From Aurantibrevibacter sp041749595 (lineage in GTDB: Bacteria; Bacteroidota; Bacteroidia; Flavobacteriales; Flavobacteriaceae): a stretch of DNA of 64,000 bases. The stretch lies in the NCBI GenBank assembly GCA_041749595.1, contig JBGTBA010000075.1, forward strand, positions 1-64,000, in the 5' to 3' direction. Position 1 is the stretch's first letter. Every line of letters starts with the position of its first letter. Of this stretch, positions 51,901-59,361 are shown piece after piece. The notes beneath the pieces are model-generated. The model was not told where the DNA came from. It ran no database searches and saw only the letters and a program-made list of their open reading frames with translations. Position numbers and translations under genes: made by a program.

Positions 51901-52203
51901 TACTTTGACAACATGTTATTTGGTCCAAATGAACTTCAGGTGTACGATGCCTCTGTGATCCGTTTACAGGAAGTATCCCTAGGCTATAGCCTACCCACCA
52001 AGTTTTTGGACAAAACCCCGTTTGGTTCGGTATCCTTTACGTTAACCGGTTTTAACCTCTGGTACGATGCCATCAACACGCCCGACGGCACCAATTTTGA
52101 TCCCAATGTTGCCGGTGTTGGAGTTGGAAACAGTAGAGGATTCGATTTCTTGAACGGCCCATCTTCCAAACGCTATGGTTTCAGCATAAAAGCCACATTT
52201 TAA
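48982..52203 (+). CDS. SusC/RagA-family TonB-linked outer membrane transporter
   Basis: From ATG 48982 the protein is 1073 aa. It has signal peptide MRTKLNGILTLFLALVVQ up to FAQQ, a carboxypeptidase-regulatory-like domain (TITGTVTDQDGLPLPGVNIV), a TonB-box-like EEVIVTGQGIKREKKALGYA, a plug (IIRGLSSFSGSNQPLFIVDG) and a large barrel ending RYGFSIKATF. SusC proteins import oligosaccharides or peptides with their SusD lid. The SusD gene follows after 12 nt. No carbohydrate-active enzyme or peptidase lies in the operon, so the substrate cannot be assigned. Confidence 0.95.
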   Translation: MRTKLNGILTLFLALVVQISFAQQKTITGTVTDQDGLPLPGVNIVVEGTSVGTQSDFDGNYAISASPGQNLLYTYVGQKTERRLIGANSSINVQMAEDAQALEEVIVTGQGIKREKKALGYAVAEVSSEQLEQRSEGDIARVLSGKASGLQITQQSGLSGSGTSIIIRGLSSFSGSNQPLFIVDGVPFASDTNAQGDFIDGNNGSSRFLDLDPNSIESVNVLKGLAAATLYGTAGRNGVILITTKNGAAGGGNKKFEVTVQSSVFFNEIASLPDYQNEYGNGFDQAFGWFFSNWGPNFNAGGVDGFQNAGGGIADDGTLPHPYSTASFSAAFPEFAGVRYEYKPYDNVEPFFRIGTVTNNSINVGGSSADGKFSYNTNFSNLSDEGFTPGNKLTRNTFGIGGRAELSNKFTATGALNFARTDFKSPPVAAGDGSTVFETSTGSSIFSNIFFTPRSVDLIGLPFQNPLDGSSVYYRQNNSIQHPLWTVANAQTRQETYRIFGNASLNYQINDNLNLTYRAGIDVYSENNTNFQNKGGVSTDTQLRSGIYETWNNTNTIWDHNLLLNGQYTLSEAIGMTFNAGVTAKREIFDQNGVSSSGQQVFGVLRHFNFALQDEIQFLQERNIVGAYGQVDFDYNRFLYLNLSGRNDWVSNLSQDNRAIFYPSASVSFIPTAAIEGLKDSNVVNYLKIRAGYGTSANFPTGFPIANTLTLNTTRFQDSSGSNVVANTTSSVLGNPDLEPETLEEFEVGIESRWWNNRINFEASAYLRTTQDLIVDRALDPSTGFTTTQTNVGEIEGKGIELDLGVDLFQAKNQDDFGWNINGNWTLNESEVTDLGADTDIIVFAGFSNLGNAAIKGEPLGVLVGSRIDRNDNGDFLVDSQGNYIIEEGQFKIGDPNPDWTLNVSNSFKFKNFNLNFLVNYTHGGDIYSQTIATLLGRGLSSDTADRRETFILPGVSNDTGQPNTVQINNSGFYFDNMLFGPNELQVYDASVIRLQEVSLGYSLPTKFLDKTPFGSVSFTLTGFNLWYDAINTPDGTNFDPNVAGVGVGNSRGFDFLNGPSSKRYGFSIKATF

Positions 52204-52215
52204 AAAAAATAGACG

Positions 52216-53877
52216 ATGAAAAAAATAGTTAAATACATGTTAATTGGGGTTTTAGGAGCTTTAGCGTTCCATTCCTGTGAAACCACCGAACTAGATCTAA
52301 CGGGGAACCCAAATGGCCTTCCTCCTGAACAAGCAGATGTCGATTTCTTTTTAACCGCTATACAGACCCGCTATGGGGCTGTTATAGACAGTTTGGGCGA
52401 AGATGCCGGGGGAAACGTCCGTATGAGCGATTTCCAATTCCGGAATTATTTGAACTCATTTGGCCCGAATGATTTTGACCGTGAGTGGGAAGCGGTTTAT
52501 CGGGAAATCTTGGCCGATATTAGGGCAATGGAACCCTTGGCAACAGTGTCTGAAAAATACCGCCATATTGCCATAGCCAATGTCATTGAAGCAGATGTAA
52601 TGGTTACTTTGGTTGACTTTTTTGGGGATGTTCCCTACACCGAGGCCATTGGTGCCTTGAGTACTGGGAATTTTAACCCTAAATTGGATACGGGTACCAG
52701 TATTTATGAGGCTGCATTAGCCTTGTTGGACCAGGCCATTACCAATTTCACAAGAACTGATGCTGCAGGCGATCCGTCCATTGATTTCTTTTATGACGGA
52801 GATTATGAGAAATGGGTAAAATTGGCCAACACCCTGAAAATGAAGATTTACCTGCAGACCAGGTTAGTTGATGCTACTGCCATTGGCAAATTCAACGCCA
52901 TTGTGGCTTCAGGGAACTACATTACCAGCTCTGCTGATGATTTTGTATTTCAATGGGGAACCAACCCGGTACTACCAGATACCCGCCACCCCAACTATGG
53001 GGAAAATTATACCCCAACAGGTGCCGAGGATTATGTAGCCAATTGGTTGGTAAATGAAATGCAAACCACTTCGGATCCCAGATTGCGCTATTACTTCTAC
53101 CGCCAAGTAGATGTGGTTCCCGGGCAGGATGGTGAAGCTCCCAACGAAGAGCAGCTCACCTGTTCACTTGAAACCGCACCACAACATTATTTGGATGGTG
53201 GTTTTACCTTTTGTGCATTACCCAATGGCTATTGGGGCCGTGACCATGGTGATAATGACGGTATTCCACCGGATGGTTTGTTGCGAACCGCTCCAGGGGT
53301 GTACCCAACAGGAGGGATGTTCGATGATGATCGTTTTGAAATAATAAATCAAGGCTTGGGTGCGGGTGGTGCCGGTATTACCCCAATTATGTTGGCCTCT
53401 TGGGTAGATTTTATGAAAGCTGAGGTGGCCATGTTGACCAATCCGGCTAGTGGACGTGCAGACATACTGGCAGGGATAACTAAATCTGTGACCAAAGTGC
53501 TAACCTTTGGTCCTCTAGATGCCACGGCAGACGGCAGTTTCTTTGCAACCCCTGCATCGGTAACCGCACACAATGCTAATGTGGCGGCTGCCTTCGATGC
53601 TGCAACTAATGATGGTAAATGGAACATCCTTGCCCAACAGTATTGGATTGCCGGATACGGTAACGGAATAGGCAACTGGAACTTTTACAGAAGGACCGGT
53701 TTCCCAACCAACCTACAACCAAACAGGGAACCCAATCCCGGAGGTTTTATCCGTTCCTTCAGGTATCCTGCCAATGCAGCGAACAACAATACCAATATTG
53801 CCCAGAGGCAAGATGTCACCACCCAGGTATTTTGGGATACCAACCCACCTTCTCCCGGTTTTCCGGTGGCCAACTAA
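52216..53877 (+). CDS. SusD/RagB-family surface lipoprotein
   Basis: The 553-aa protein has a type II signal peptide with lipobox-like FHSC at about residues 17-20. It carries SusD-like features: FFLTAIQTRYGAVIDSLG, an alpha-helical TPR-like core (VIEADVMVTLVDFFGDVPYT; EAALALLDQAITNFTRTDAA; EKWVKLANTLKMKIYLQTRL) and a C-terminal binding part (WNFYRRTGFPTNLQPN). This resembles the SusD-like_2 group. It caps the SusC channel encoded upstream. Confidence 0.95.
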   Translation: MKKIVKYMLIGVLGALAFHSCETTELDLTGNPNGLPPEQADVDFFLTAIQTRYGAVIDSLGEDAGGNVRMSDFQFRNYLNSFGPNDFDREWEAVYREILADIRAMEPLATVSEKYRHIAIANVIEADVMVTLVDFFGDVPYTEAIGALSTGNFNPKLDTGTSIYEAALALLDQAITNFTRTDAAGDPSIDFFYDGDYEKWVKLANTLKMKIYLQTRLVDATAIGKFNAIVASGNYITSSADDFVFQWGTNPVLPDTRHPNYGENYTPTGAEDYVANWLVNEMQTTSDPRLRYYFYRQVDVVPGQDGEAPNEEQLTCSLETAPQHYLDGGFTFCALPNGYWGRDHGDNDGIPPDGLLRTAPGVYPTGGMFDDDRFEIINQGLGAGGAGITPIMLASWVDFMKAEVAMLTNPASGRADILAGITKSVTKVLTFGPLDATADGSFFATPASVTAHNANVAAAFDAATNDGKWNILAQQYWIAGYGNGIGNWNFYRRTGFPTNLQPNREPNPGGFIRSFRYPANAANNNTNIAQRQDVTTQVFWDTNPPSPGFPVAN

Positions 53878-53898
53878 TTTGGTTTAACATTAAAACAA

Positions 53899-54774
53899 AT
53901 GATAATGAAAAAAATAGTTAATATTTCTCTTTTAGCACTACTTGCCCTAGCTTGGGTAGGTTGCGAAAACGATGATGCCGCACCGAACCAAACATTGGCC
54001 AATGTTACTAACGGTGCTGTTTTACGAACAATAGATCTTGAGAACGATGTTTTCAATGCGTTTGATACAGCCTCAGAATTCTCCTTAGTACTAGGAGAAC
54101 AAGATATTGAAGATGGGGATTTACTTCAGTCGGTCGATGTTTTGGTGACGCTTCAAAAAAGAACCCCGTCCGGTAGTTTTGCCGATGCCGGTGATGAAAC
54201 CGCCTTAAAAACATTGCCCGCCTCGGATTTTGCAACGGATGAATTTGGCCTTCCCAGGATCAATTTAAAAGTTACCCTTGGCGAGGCCGTAAGTGCATTA
54301 GGGCTAACCGCTGCCGATTTTACCGGGGGCGACCGTATCAGAATTCGGTTGGTACTAAACTTAACCGATGGACGATCCTTCTCTGTAAATGATGCTGCAG
54401 GTACCGTTACTGCCTCCTCTTTTTTCCAGTCTACGTACCAATATTTCGCTGTAATAGCATGTATTCCACTTGAACCGATTCCCGGGGATTATACATTGGA
54501 TCTTTTGGACAATTATGGCGATGGTTGGGATGGTGCCTTCCTAACCGTAACCATTGATGGTGTAAGTACCGATTATACGGTAAGTAGTGATGTAGGTGAT
54601 GTAGCGGTGTTCGATTTTACGATACCTGATGGCACACAAGAATTTACCATTGAATATGTACCAGGAAGTTTTGAGGGAGAACACGAATTTAAAGTCCTTT
54701 TTAACGGTGTAGAGGCTTTTAGTGGAGGTCCTGCGCCAACCCCGGGAGAATTGGTGCTTAGTATTTGTCTCTAA
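53899..54774 (+). CDS. Lipoprotein with a DNYGDGWDGA-type C-terminal beta domain
   Basis: The 291-aa product (289 if the ATG at 53905 is used) has signal peptide MKKIVNISLLALLALAWVGC with the Cys as the lipid site. Residues ~30-190 are a beta-rich region (VLRTIDLENDVFNAFDTASE; RIRLVLNLTDGRSFSV). From ~195 comes a module with LDLLDNYGDGWDGAFLTVTI and FTIPDGTQEFTIEYV, a domain seen on many secreted Bacteroidota proteins. It is 22 nt after SusD and before a terminator, so it is the third member of the Sus operon and probably a surface glycan- or peptide-binding partner. Its function is inferred from position. Confidence 0.85.
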   Translation: MIMKKIVNISLLALLALAWVGCENDDAAPNQTLANVTNGAVLRTIDLENDVFNAFDTASEFSLVLGEQDIEDGDLLQSVDVLVTLQKRTPSGSFADAGDETALKTLPASDFATDEFGLPRINLKVTLGEAVSALGLTAADFTGGDRIRIRLVLNLTDGRSFSVNDAAGTVTASSFFQSTYQYFAVIACIPLEPIPGDYTLDLLDNYGDGWDGAFLTVTIDGVSTDYTVSSDVGDVAVFDFTIPDGTQEFTIEYVPGSFEGEHEFKVLFNGVEAFSGGPAPTPGELVLSICL

Positions 54775-54795
54775 CCCACTTTTTAGGATTTATAA

Positions 54796-54824
54796 AAAGG
54801 GATGTCGTTTTATGACATCCCTTT
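54796..54824 (+). terminator. Intrinsic terminator of the SusC/SusD operon
   Basis: AAAGGGATGTC (54796-54806) pairs perfectly with GACATCCCTTT (54814-54824) around a 7-nt loop, followed by CTTTATATT. It lies 22 nt after the lipoprotein stop. Confidence 0.85.
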
Positions 54825-54930
54825 CTTTATATTCGATTTTAATCGTATTTAATTAATTAGTATTAAAATACATAGTTAAAGCTCAGAAAAAATAGTTGAA
54901 AGCATTAATTTAGTATTTAGAAATAAAAGT

Positions 54931-55677
54931 ATGAAACATACATTTGTATCACTTATCCTAGTTTTTTTTTTAACTCCATGTCCAGGACAACAGCGATTGC
55001 AATTAGGCAATCTCCCTAGCGGGTCTTCCCCCCAAGATAATATACTCAGGGTTCAACCCGCATTTAACCAGTTTTTTTCCAATCTAAAAAGTACGGAAAC
55101 TAAGGTTGATGTATCCAAAGCATTGGGCACTCCCTTTGAAGACGAAAACTTCAGTAAAGGTCAACTTTACGATAAAGAAGAATTAATAGGCGCTTTTTAC
55201 CTGCGGTACAATGCATATGACGACCAAATTGAATTAAAAAAAACACAGCTTAAAGAAGAACCCATACAAGGGCTTGTGAAAAATAGTACTTTTAGGGCCA
55301 TCTATAAAAATACAGATTTAAGTTACCGTGCTTTTACCGATGCCAAAGGAAATATCGCCACCGGATACCTACAGTCATTGGTCATTGGGGATATCTATAA
55401 GCTCTTTAAAAGACGGAAGGCAATCTTTATTCCAGCCACGGTACCTGTTAACCCCCAAACTCGCCCTACACCAAGCCGGTTTACCCAGTTTGAATCCTTT
55501 TTTATGAGCCTTAACGGCATAGATCAAATTGTAGAAGTGCCAAGCCATACCTCTAAATTTATGGCAATGTTTCCTAAAGAAATTCAAGCGGAACTTAAAA
55601 AATATATGAAGGCGAATAAAATAAGGTTAAAACAAGAGAGCGATCTTATCAACCTCTTTACCTACCTAACTAGATGA
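54931..55677 (+). CDS. Exported hypothetical protein, 248 aa
   Basis: It has a cleavable signal peptide (MKHTFVSLILVFFLTPCPGQ), then a mostly soluble region with basic helices (IYKLFKRRKAIFIPATVPVN; KYMKANKIRLKQESDLINLF). No known domain was recognised. It follows the Sus operon terminator and precedes the arylsulfotransferase-like gene with a separate, A/T-rich upstream region. Confidence 0.75.
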   Translation: MKHTFVSLILVFFLTPCPGQQRLQLGNLPSGSSPQDNILRVQPAFNQFFSNLKSTETKVDVSKALGTPFEDENFSKGQLYDKEELIGAFYLRYNAYDDQIELKKTQLKEEPIQGLVKNSTFRAIYKNTDLSYRAFTDAKGNIATGYLQSLVIGDIYKLFKRRKAIFIPATVPVNPQTRPTPSRFTQFESFFMSLNGIDQIVEVPSHTSKFMAMFPKEIQAELKKYMKANKIRLKQESDLINLFTYLTR

Positions 55678-55824
55678 TTTTAAACTGATACCTATTTGGA
55701 AGTGCTAAAAAAATATTTCTATTGGTTTAATATTATGTGCAAATTTCTGTTTCTAAGCAGTGTACTTTAACTTTTGTGCTTTTTTAAAACGCAAATTAAA
55801 ATTGTACTTTTAAGTCAAAAAGCA

Positions 55825-57141
55825 ATGAAAATGACCCGAAAAATAAATCCTCTCTTTTTTTTATCCCTGTTCTTTGTTTTGGCCTGCTCTAACGATGACA
55901 GTACAATCGGCAATGGCCCAATTGCCGAACCCCCTATAGCACAGCCTCCAATTTTGAATCCACCGGAACCTCCCACGGTTTCGGAAGACATAGAAATATT
56001 AAATGCGTCGCTGATCCATGATGGCTATGTTTTGATAAACGATGTGGGCCGAAACAGGGTATATCTCATGGATAAAAATGGCAGTGTAGTACACGAATGG
56101 CCGCTAGGCAACCGACAACTGGCGATGGATGCCAATTTGCTGAAAGATGGCACCTTATTGATAGGACTTAAATCGGAAACCCAATTCATTACTTCCGGTG
56201 GTGCCGCGGGAACTATTCAACGATTGGACAAAAACGGGACAATACTTTGGAATTTTAACTACTCCACAGAAAACCATATTACCCACCACGACGTAGAGCT
56301 GCTTCCCAATGGCAATATTATGGCATTGACTTGGGAACGTCTTCCTGAATCCGATGCCAAGGCAATAGGCTCTAAATTTGACTTTGATATATTTACGGAA
56401 GCCATCATTGAAATTAATCCCGAGACCAATGAAATTGTTTGGGAATGGAATGCAAAGGATCATCTTATTCAGGATTTTGATCCTGCCAAGGGAAATTTTG
56501 GCACTATTTCAGAAAACCCACAATTAATCGACATCAATTATGCCGATTTAAACCCGGATCCTGTTATGCACTCCAATGGTTTTAGTTATGATATGGACAA
56601 TGATATTGTATATTTAAGTGTCAACAACGTGGGCGAGGTATGGGTTATAGATCACAGCACCTCCAAAGCGGAGTCGGCCACACACTCGGGTGGTAACTTT
56701 AATAAAGGGGGCGATTTGGTCTATCGCTTTGGAAACCCCTCAGTTTCTAAGGCCTCAGGGGAAAAATTGTTCCAAAAAAATAACCATCATCCTAATTTTT
56801 TAGGAAATGGTAAAATGCTGATTTTCTCTAACGGGGACTTATTGGACAAATCTACGGTCTTGGAATTGTCCTTGCCGGCGGAACTCGATTCAAAAATATC
56901 CCCTACCGTTACGCCAGCCATTACTTGGAGTTTTGAAAATCCATCCCTTCATGCCCCAAAGGCTTCAGGAGCAGTGAGATTGCCTAATGGAAACACACTG
57001 ATAACGGAAAATGACTTTGGTGTATGGGAAGTAACACCGGCTAAGGAGGTCGTTTGGAAATATACCCAGCCGGGTTTTATCTGGCGTACTTACGCATTCA
57101 GTAAAGACGCCGATGAAATAAAAGCACTACAATTGGATTGA
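55825..57141 (+). CDS. Arylsulfotransferase-family (ASST) lipoprotein
   Basis: From ATG 55825 the product is 438 aa, with a signal peptide and lipobox-like VLAC (Cys about residue 21) followed by a Pro-rich spacer (PPIAQPPILNPPEPP). The mature part is an ASST-like six-bladed propeller with repeated Gly-Asn-x-Leu/Trp blades: GYVLINDVGRNRVYLMDKNG, GTIQRLDKNGTILWNF, HHDVELLPNGNIMALTWE, VWEWNAKDHL, MHSNGFSYDMDNDIVYLSVN and VRLPNGNTLITENDFGVWEV. HHDVELL carries a conserved family His. ASST enzymes move sulfate between phenolic compounds, but many members have unknown roles. An upstream in-frame TTG exists at 55774; the ATG fits the signal peptide. Confidence 0.87.
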   Translation: MKMTRKINPLFFLSLFFVLACSNDDSTIGNGPIAEPPIAQPPILNPPEPPTVSEDIEILNASLIHDGYVLINDVGRNRVYLMDKNGSVVHEWPLGNRQLAMDANLLKDGTLLIGLKSETQFITSGGAAGTIQRLDKNGTILWNFNYSTENHITHHDVELLPNGNIMALTWERLPESDAKAIGSKFDFDIFTEAIIEINPETNEIVWEWNAKDHLIQDFDPAKGNFGTISENPQLIDINYADLNPDPVMHSNGFSYDMDNDIVYLSVNNVGEVWVIDHSTSKAESATHSGGNFNKGGDLVYRFGNPSVSKASGEKLFQKNNHHPNFLGNGKMLIFSNGDLLDKSTVLELSLPAELDSKISPTVTPAITWSFENPSLHAPKASGAVRLPNGNTLITENDFGVWEVTPAKEVVWKYTQPGFIWRTYAFSKDADEIKALQLD

Positions 57142-57202
57142 TCTCAAGGTATTTCCTTGTCCTATTCTAAAAACCATTAGCCCTCAACTTATAGCTTTTA
57201 CC

Positions 57203-57210
57203 TACCTTTG
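57203..57210 (+). promoter_or_regulatory. -7 box of rlmB fragment copy 1
   Basis: TACCTTTG matches TANNTTTG and ends 5 nt before the ATG of the first rlmB 5' copy. Upstream sequence differs from copies 2 and 3, so this may be the original rlmB promoter. Confidence 0.45.
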
Positions 57211-57215
57211 CCCCC

Positions 57216-57416
57216 ATGGAAAACAACAGCCAAATTTACGGTATCAGGGCGGTAGTGGAGGCGATCAATGCGGAAAAGCCCTTGGATAAGATCTTTATCC
57301 AAAAATGACTTCGGGGCTATTTATCCTGAGAACTGGAGACCATAGTGCGTGAAAAAGGGGTAAGCACTTCCTATGTGCCTGTGGAAAAACTAAACCGCAT
57401 TACCAAGAACAAGTAA
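57216..57416 (+). pseudogene. rlmB 5' fragment, copy 1 (degenerate)
   Basis: The 66 codons match the start of the intact rlmB at 59165 in frame from MENNSQIYGIRAVVEAINAE to VPVEKLNRITKN, then end AAG-TAA where the intact gene continues. Two internal TGA stops (codons 31 and 38) make it non-functional. It ends at the same codon as copy 2 and is followed by the same GTAAGGACAATGTT sequence. Confidence 0.9.
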
Positions 57417-57449
57417 GGACAATGTTGTAGCAAGTGCTTCCACGTTCAG

Positions 57450-57842
57450 TTAAGCGGTTTGAAGTAAATTAATTCCCGATAATTCTTGTCCGATTTGATG
57501 AATTCCGCTTAAAATTTTCTCTGTTTGTTTCGCTGAAGGTTTTTTTGTTCCAGAAACATATTGAGATAGTAAAGTAGCATTCATTCCAATTTTCTCGGCT
57601 AAGAATTTTGCATTTAACACTTTATAATATTTGAAAAACTGTTTAAAGTCAATTTCGAATTTTAAGTCATTCGGTTCTACTTTTATTTTTTCTTCCTCAA
57701 AGTAAAACTCTGTTGCTTCATATGCGCTATTTATCAATTCAGGAATTGATTTTCCAGTCGTAAAAATAGGGTAATCCTCTGAATAAGCAGAAAAACCAGT
57801 ATTGGTTTTCTCAACAATCAACGTTATTTTCTTTTTACTCAT
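57450..57842 (-). CDS. hicB: HicB-family antitoxin with C-terminal helix-turn-helix
   Basis: From the ATG at 57842 the product is 130 aa, MSKKKITLIVEKTNTGFSAY, with the partial RNase-H-like HicB fold (YPIFTTGKSIPELINSAYEA) and an XRE-type helix-turn-helix C-terminus (LNAKFLAEKIGMNATLLSQY, SGTKKPSAKQTEKIL). It should bind and inhibit HicA and repress their shared promoter. The hicA stop lies 4 nt upstream of its start. The pair sits between rlmB fragments 1 and 2 in the opposite orientation to them. Confidence 0.88.
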   Translation of the reverse strand: MSKKKITLIVEKTNTGFSAYSEDYPIFTTGKSIPELINSAYEATEFYFEEEKIKVEPNDLKFEIDFKQFFKYYKVLNAKFLAEKIGMNATLLSQYVSGTKKPSAKQTEKILSGIHQIGQELSGINLLQTA

Positions 57843-57846
57843 AATT

Positions 57847-58035
57847 TTATTTTTTGATGCCAGCATCTTTTAGAATTTTATTCTCCAGTCCTTTACCTAT
57901 TTCTTGACTTCCGTGATTTGGAAATATAATTATTCCTTTTTTCGTTTCGTGTTGCATTTTCACGTGTGAACCTTTTTGAGATACTGCATACCAACCATCT
58001 TTTGTCAATATTCGGTAAAGTTCGGAACATTTCAT
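57847..58035 (-). CDS. hicA: HicA-family mRNA interferase toxin
   Basis: The 62-aa product has the dsRBD-like HicA fold MKCSELYRILTKDGWYAVSQ, KGSHVKMQH with catalytic His24 in GSH, and IIFPNHGSQEIGKGLENKIL. HicA cleaves mRNA when free of HicB. It is the promoter-proximal gene of the pair, the common hicAB order, and has a full-length, intact appearance. Confidence 0.9.
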   Translation of the reverse strand: MKCSELYRILTKDGWYAVSQKGSHVKMQHETKKGIIIFPNHGSQEIGKGLENKILKDAGIKK

Positions 58036-58151
58036 TCAGATTTTCTTCGATTCAAACCTCAAAGGTAAATTATTATTTACTTTTAAACAAATAATTTTAT
58101 TTTGAATACGAATTTTTTTAGCATTTGCTATGACAATTTTATTTACACCCC

Positions 58152-58437
58152 ATGGTAGGATGCACCCAAACGAAGTGTTGTTGCCAACCTAATGCATTTA
58201 AAGTATAAAAATAGTTTTTTACCTACATTTAACCTTATGGAAAACAACACCAAAATTTACAATATCCGGGCGGTAGTGGAGGCGATCAATGCGGAAAAGC
58301 CCTTGGATAAGATCTTTATTCAAAAGGGACTTAAAGGCGATCTGTCTAGGGAACTGGAAACCTTGGTACGCAGTAAAGGCATAAGCACTTCTTATGTCCC
58401 CGTGGAAAAACTAAACCGCCTTACCAAGAACAAGTAA
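58152..58437 (+). repeat. Direct repeat copy A (rlmB upstream region plus 5' codons)
   Basis: From ATGGTAGGATGCACCCAAAC (58152) through the promoter region to codon 66 of the rlmB fragment, this segment repeats 59081-59361. The first ~75 bp differ at only two positions between copies; a 1-nt indel lies just before the ATG. Confidence 0.92.
58237..58437 (+). pseudogene. rlmB 5' fragment, copy 2 (intact 66-codon frame)
   Basis: The frame encodes 66 aa, MENNTKIYNIRAVVEAINAE to KLNRLTKNK, nearly the whole N-terminal L30e-like substrate-binding domain of RlmB, then stops. Its -7 box is altered to TACATTTA (the consensus G is lost), so expression is doubtful. The first ~80 nt resemble copy 1 and the rest resembles copy 3, a mosaic suggesting recombination between copies. 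It could be a small RNA-binding protein if expressed. Confidence 0.85.
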
Positions 58438-58513
58438 GGACAATGTTACCCATAGTGCCCCTTAAACAAAACTATAAAACAAAATCGTATCTTTATTTTA
58501 CTAAAAAACTATC

Positions 58514-58750
58514 ATGGACCTGCAAGCTGATTTAAAATGGATACATCAAGAATTGGACACTATAAAAGACCCGTTATTTATTGAAGCCATCAAAAATATG
58601 TTGATGTATAGAAAAAAAATGTCGTTGGAGCGTATCAGTATAGCTCAATATAACAAAGAAATTGATGAATCCATTGCGCAAATAGAACGAGGGGAAGTTT
58701 ATACACACCAAGAAGTAGGTGAACGCATAAAGCAATGGACAAAACAGTAA
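58514..58750 (+). CDS. Antitoxin of a ParE/RelE-type module
   Basis: The 78-aa product MDLQADLKWIHQELDTIKDP is helical and charged, ending IERGEVYTHQEVGERIKQWT, the GEVxxHxEVxxRxKxW pattern common in Bacteroidota antitoxins paired with ParE/RelE toxins. The toxin gene overlaps its last 16 nt. It lies just after rlmB fragment 2, in the same orientation. Confidence 0.8.
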   Translation: MDLQADLKWIHQELDTIKDPLFIEAIKNMLMYRKKMSLERISIAQYNKEIDESIAQIERGEVYTHQEVGERIKQWTKQ

Positions 58751-58956
58751 TTTGGACACATCAAGCGGATGAAGATTTAAACCAAGCATTTCCCGATTTA
58801 TTGGAGCAATCTGTTTCCATCGATATCGCCACAAGAATTATTAACGAAATACACGAATCAACTTCCATCTTGGCCACAAATCCGGAGATATATAAACTGG
58901 ATTCCCTTAAGCAAAATAATAAAGGGAACATACGGGCTTATGAGAAACACACATAG
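58735..58956 (+). CDS. ParE/RelE-family toxin, apparently C-terminally truncated
   Basis: The 73-aa product MDKTVIWTHQADEDLNQAFP has the ParE-like helical hairpin and NPEIYKLDSLKQNNKGNIRAYEKHT, then stops. Family members usually run to about 95-100 aa with two more beta strands beginning YRxxY directly after AYEKH. The DNA after AYEKHT reads TAG-AAC; a 2-nt shift would give YRTRL-like residues, so a small deletion probably created the stop. The toxin may be inactive. Confidence 0.75.
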   Translation: MDKTVIWTHQADEDLNQAFPDLLEQSVSIDIATRIINEIHESTSILATNPEIYKLDSLKQNNKGNIRAYEKHT

Positions 58957-59080
58957 AACTCGTTTAAACTTTTTGGATTAAGGCGAAAATTAGTCATTTT
59001 GTGCCCGATCGAAGGCTTTTTAGAGTTGCATAGCAGGGCTACGGAAGGAAAAAAAGACAAAGAACGGGTGCAAAAGGGCA

Positions 59081-59361
59081 ATGGTAGGATGCACCCAAAC
59101 AAAGTGTTGTTACCAACCTAATGCATTTAAAGTATAAAAATAGTTTTTTACCTACCTTTGCCCTATGGAAAACAACAGCCAAATTTATGGCATCAGGACG
59201 GTTATCGAAGCAATAAATGCGGAAAAGCCCGTGGATAAGATCTTTATTCAAAAGGGACTTAAAGGCGATCTGTTCAGGGAACTGGAAACCTTGGTACGCA
59301 GTAAAGGCATAAGCACTTCTTATGTCCCCGTGGAAAAACTGAACCGCCTTACCAAGAACAA
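59081..59361 (+). repeat. Direct repeat copy B (rlmB upstream region plus 5' codons)
   Basis: It begins ATGGTAGGATGCACCCAAAC at 59081 and repeats 58152-58437 up to codon 66 of rlmB, after which the intact gene continues with AAC-CAC-CAA. It supplies the promoter of the surviving rlmB. Confidence 0.92.
59153..59160 (+). promoter_or_regulatory. -7 box of intact rlmB, possible leaderless start
   Basis: TACCTTTG matches TANNTTTG and its last base lies 4 nt before the ATG at 59165. Transcription normally starts about 4-8 nt after this box, so the mRNA would begin at or next to the start codon. No TTTG at -33 was found. Confidence 0.5.

Noticed and set aside
58192..58236. Extension of the rlmB fragment 2 frame upstream of its ATG
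   Set aside because: It translates the promoter region shared with copy 3, so it is not coding.
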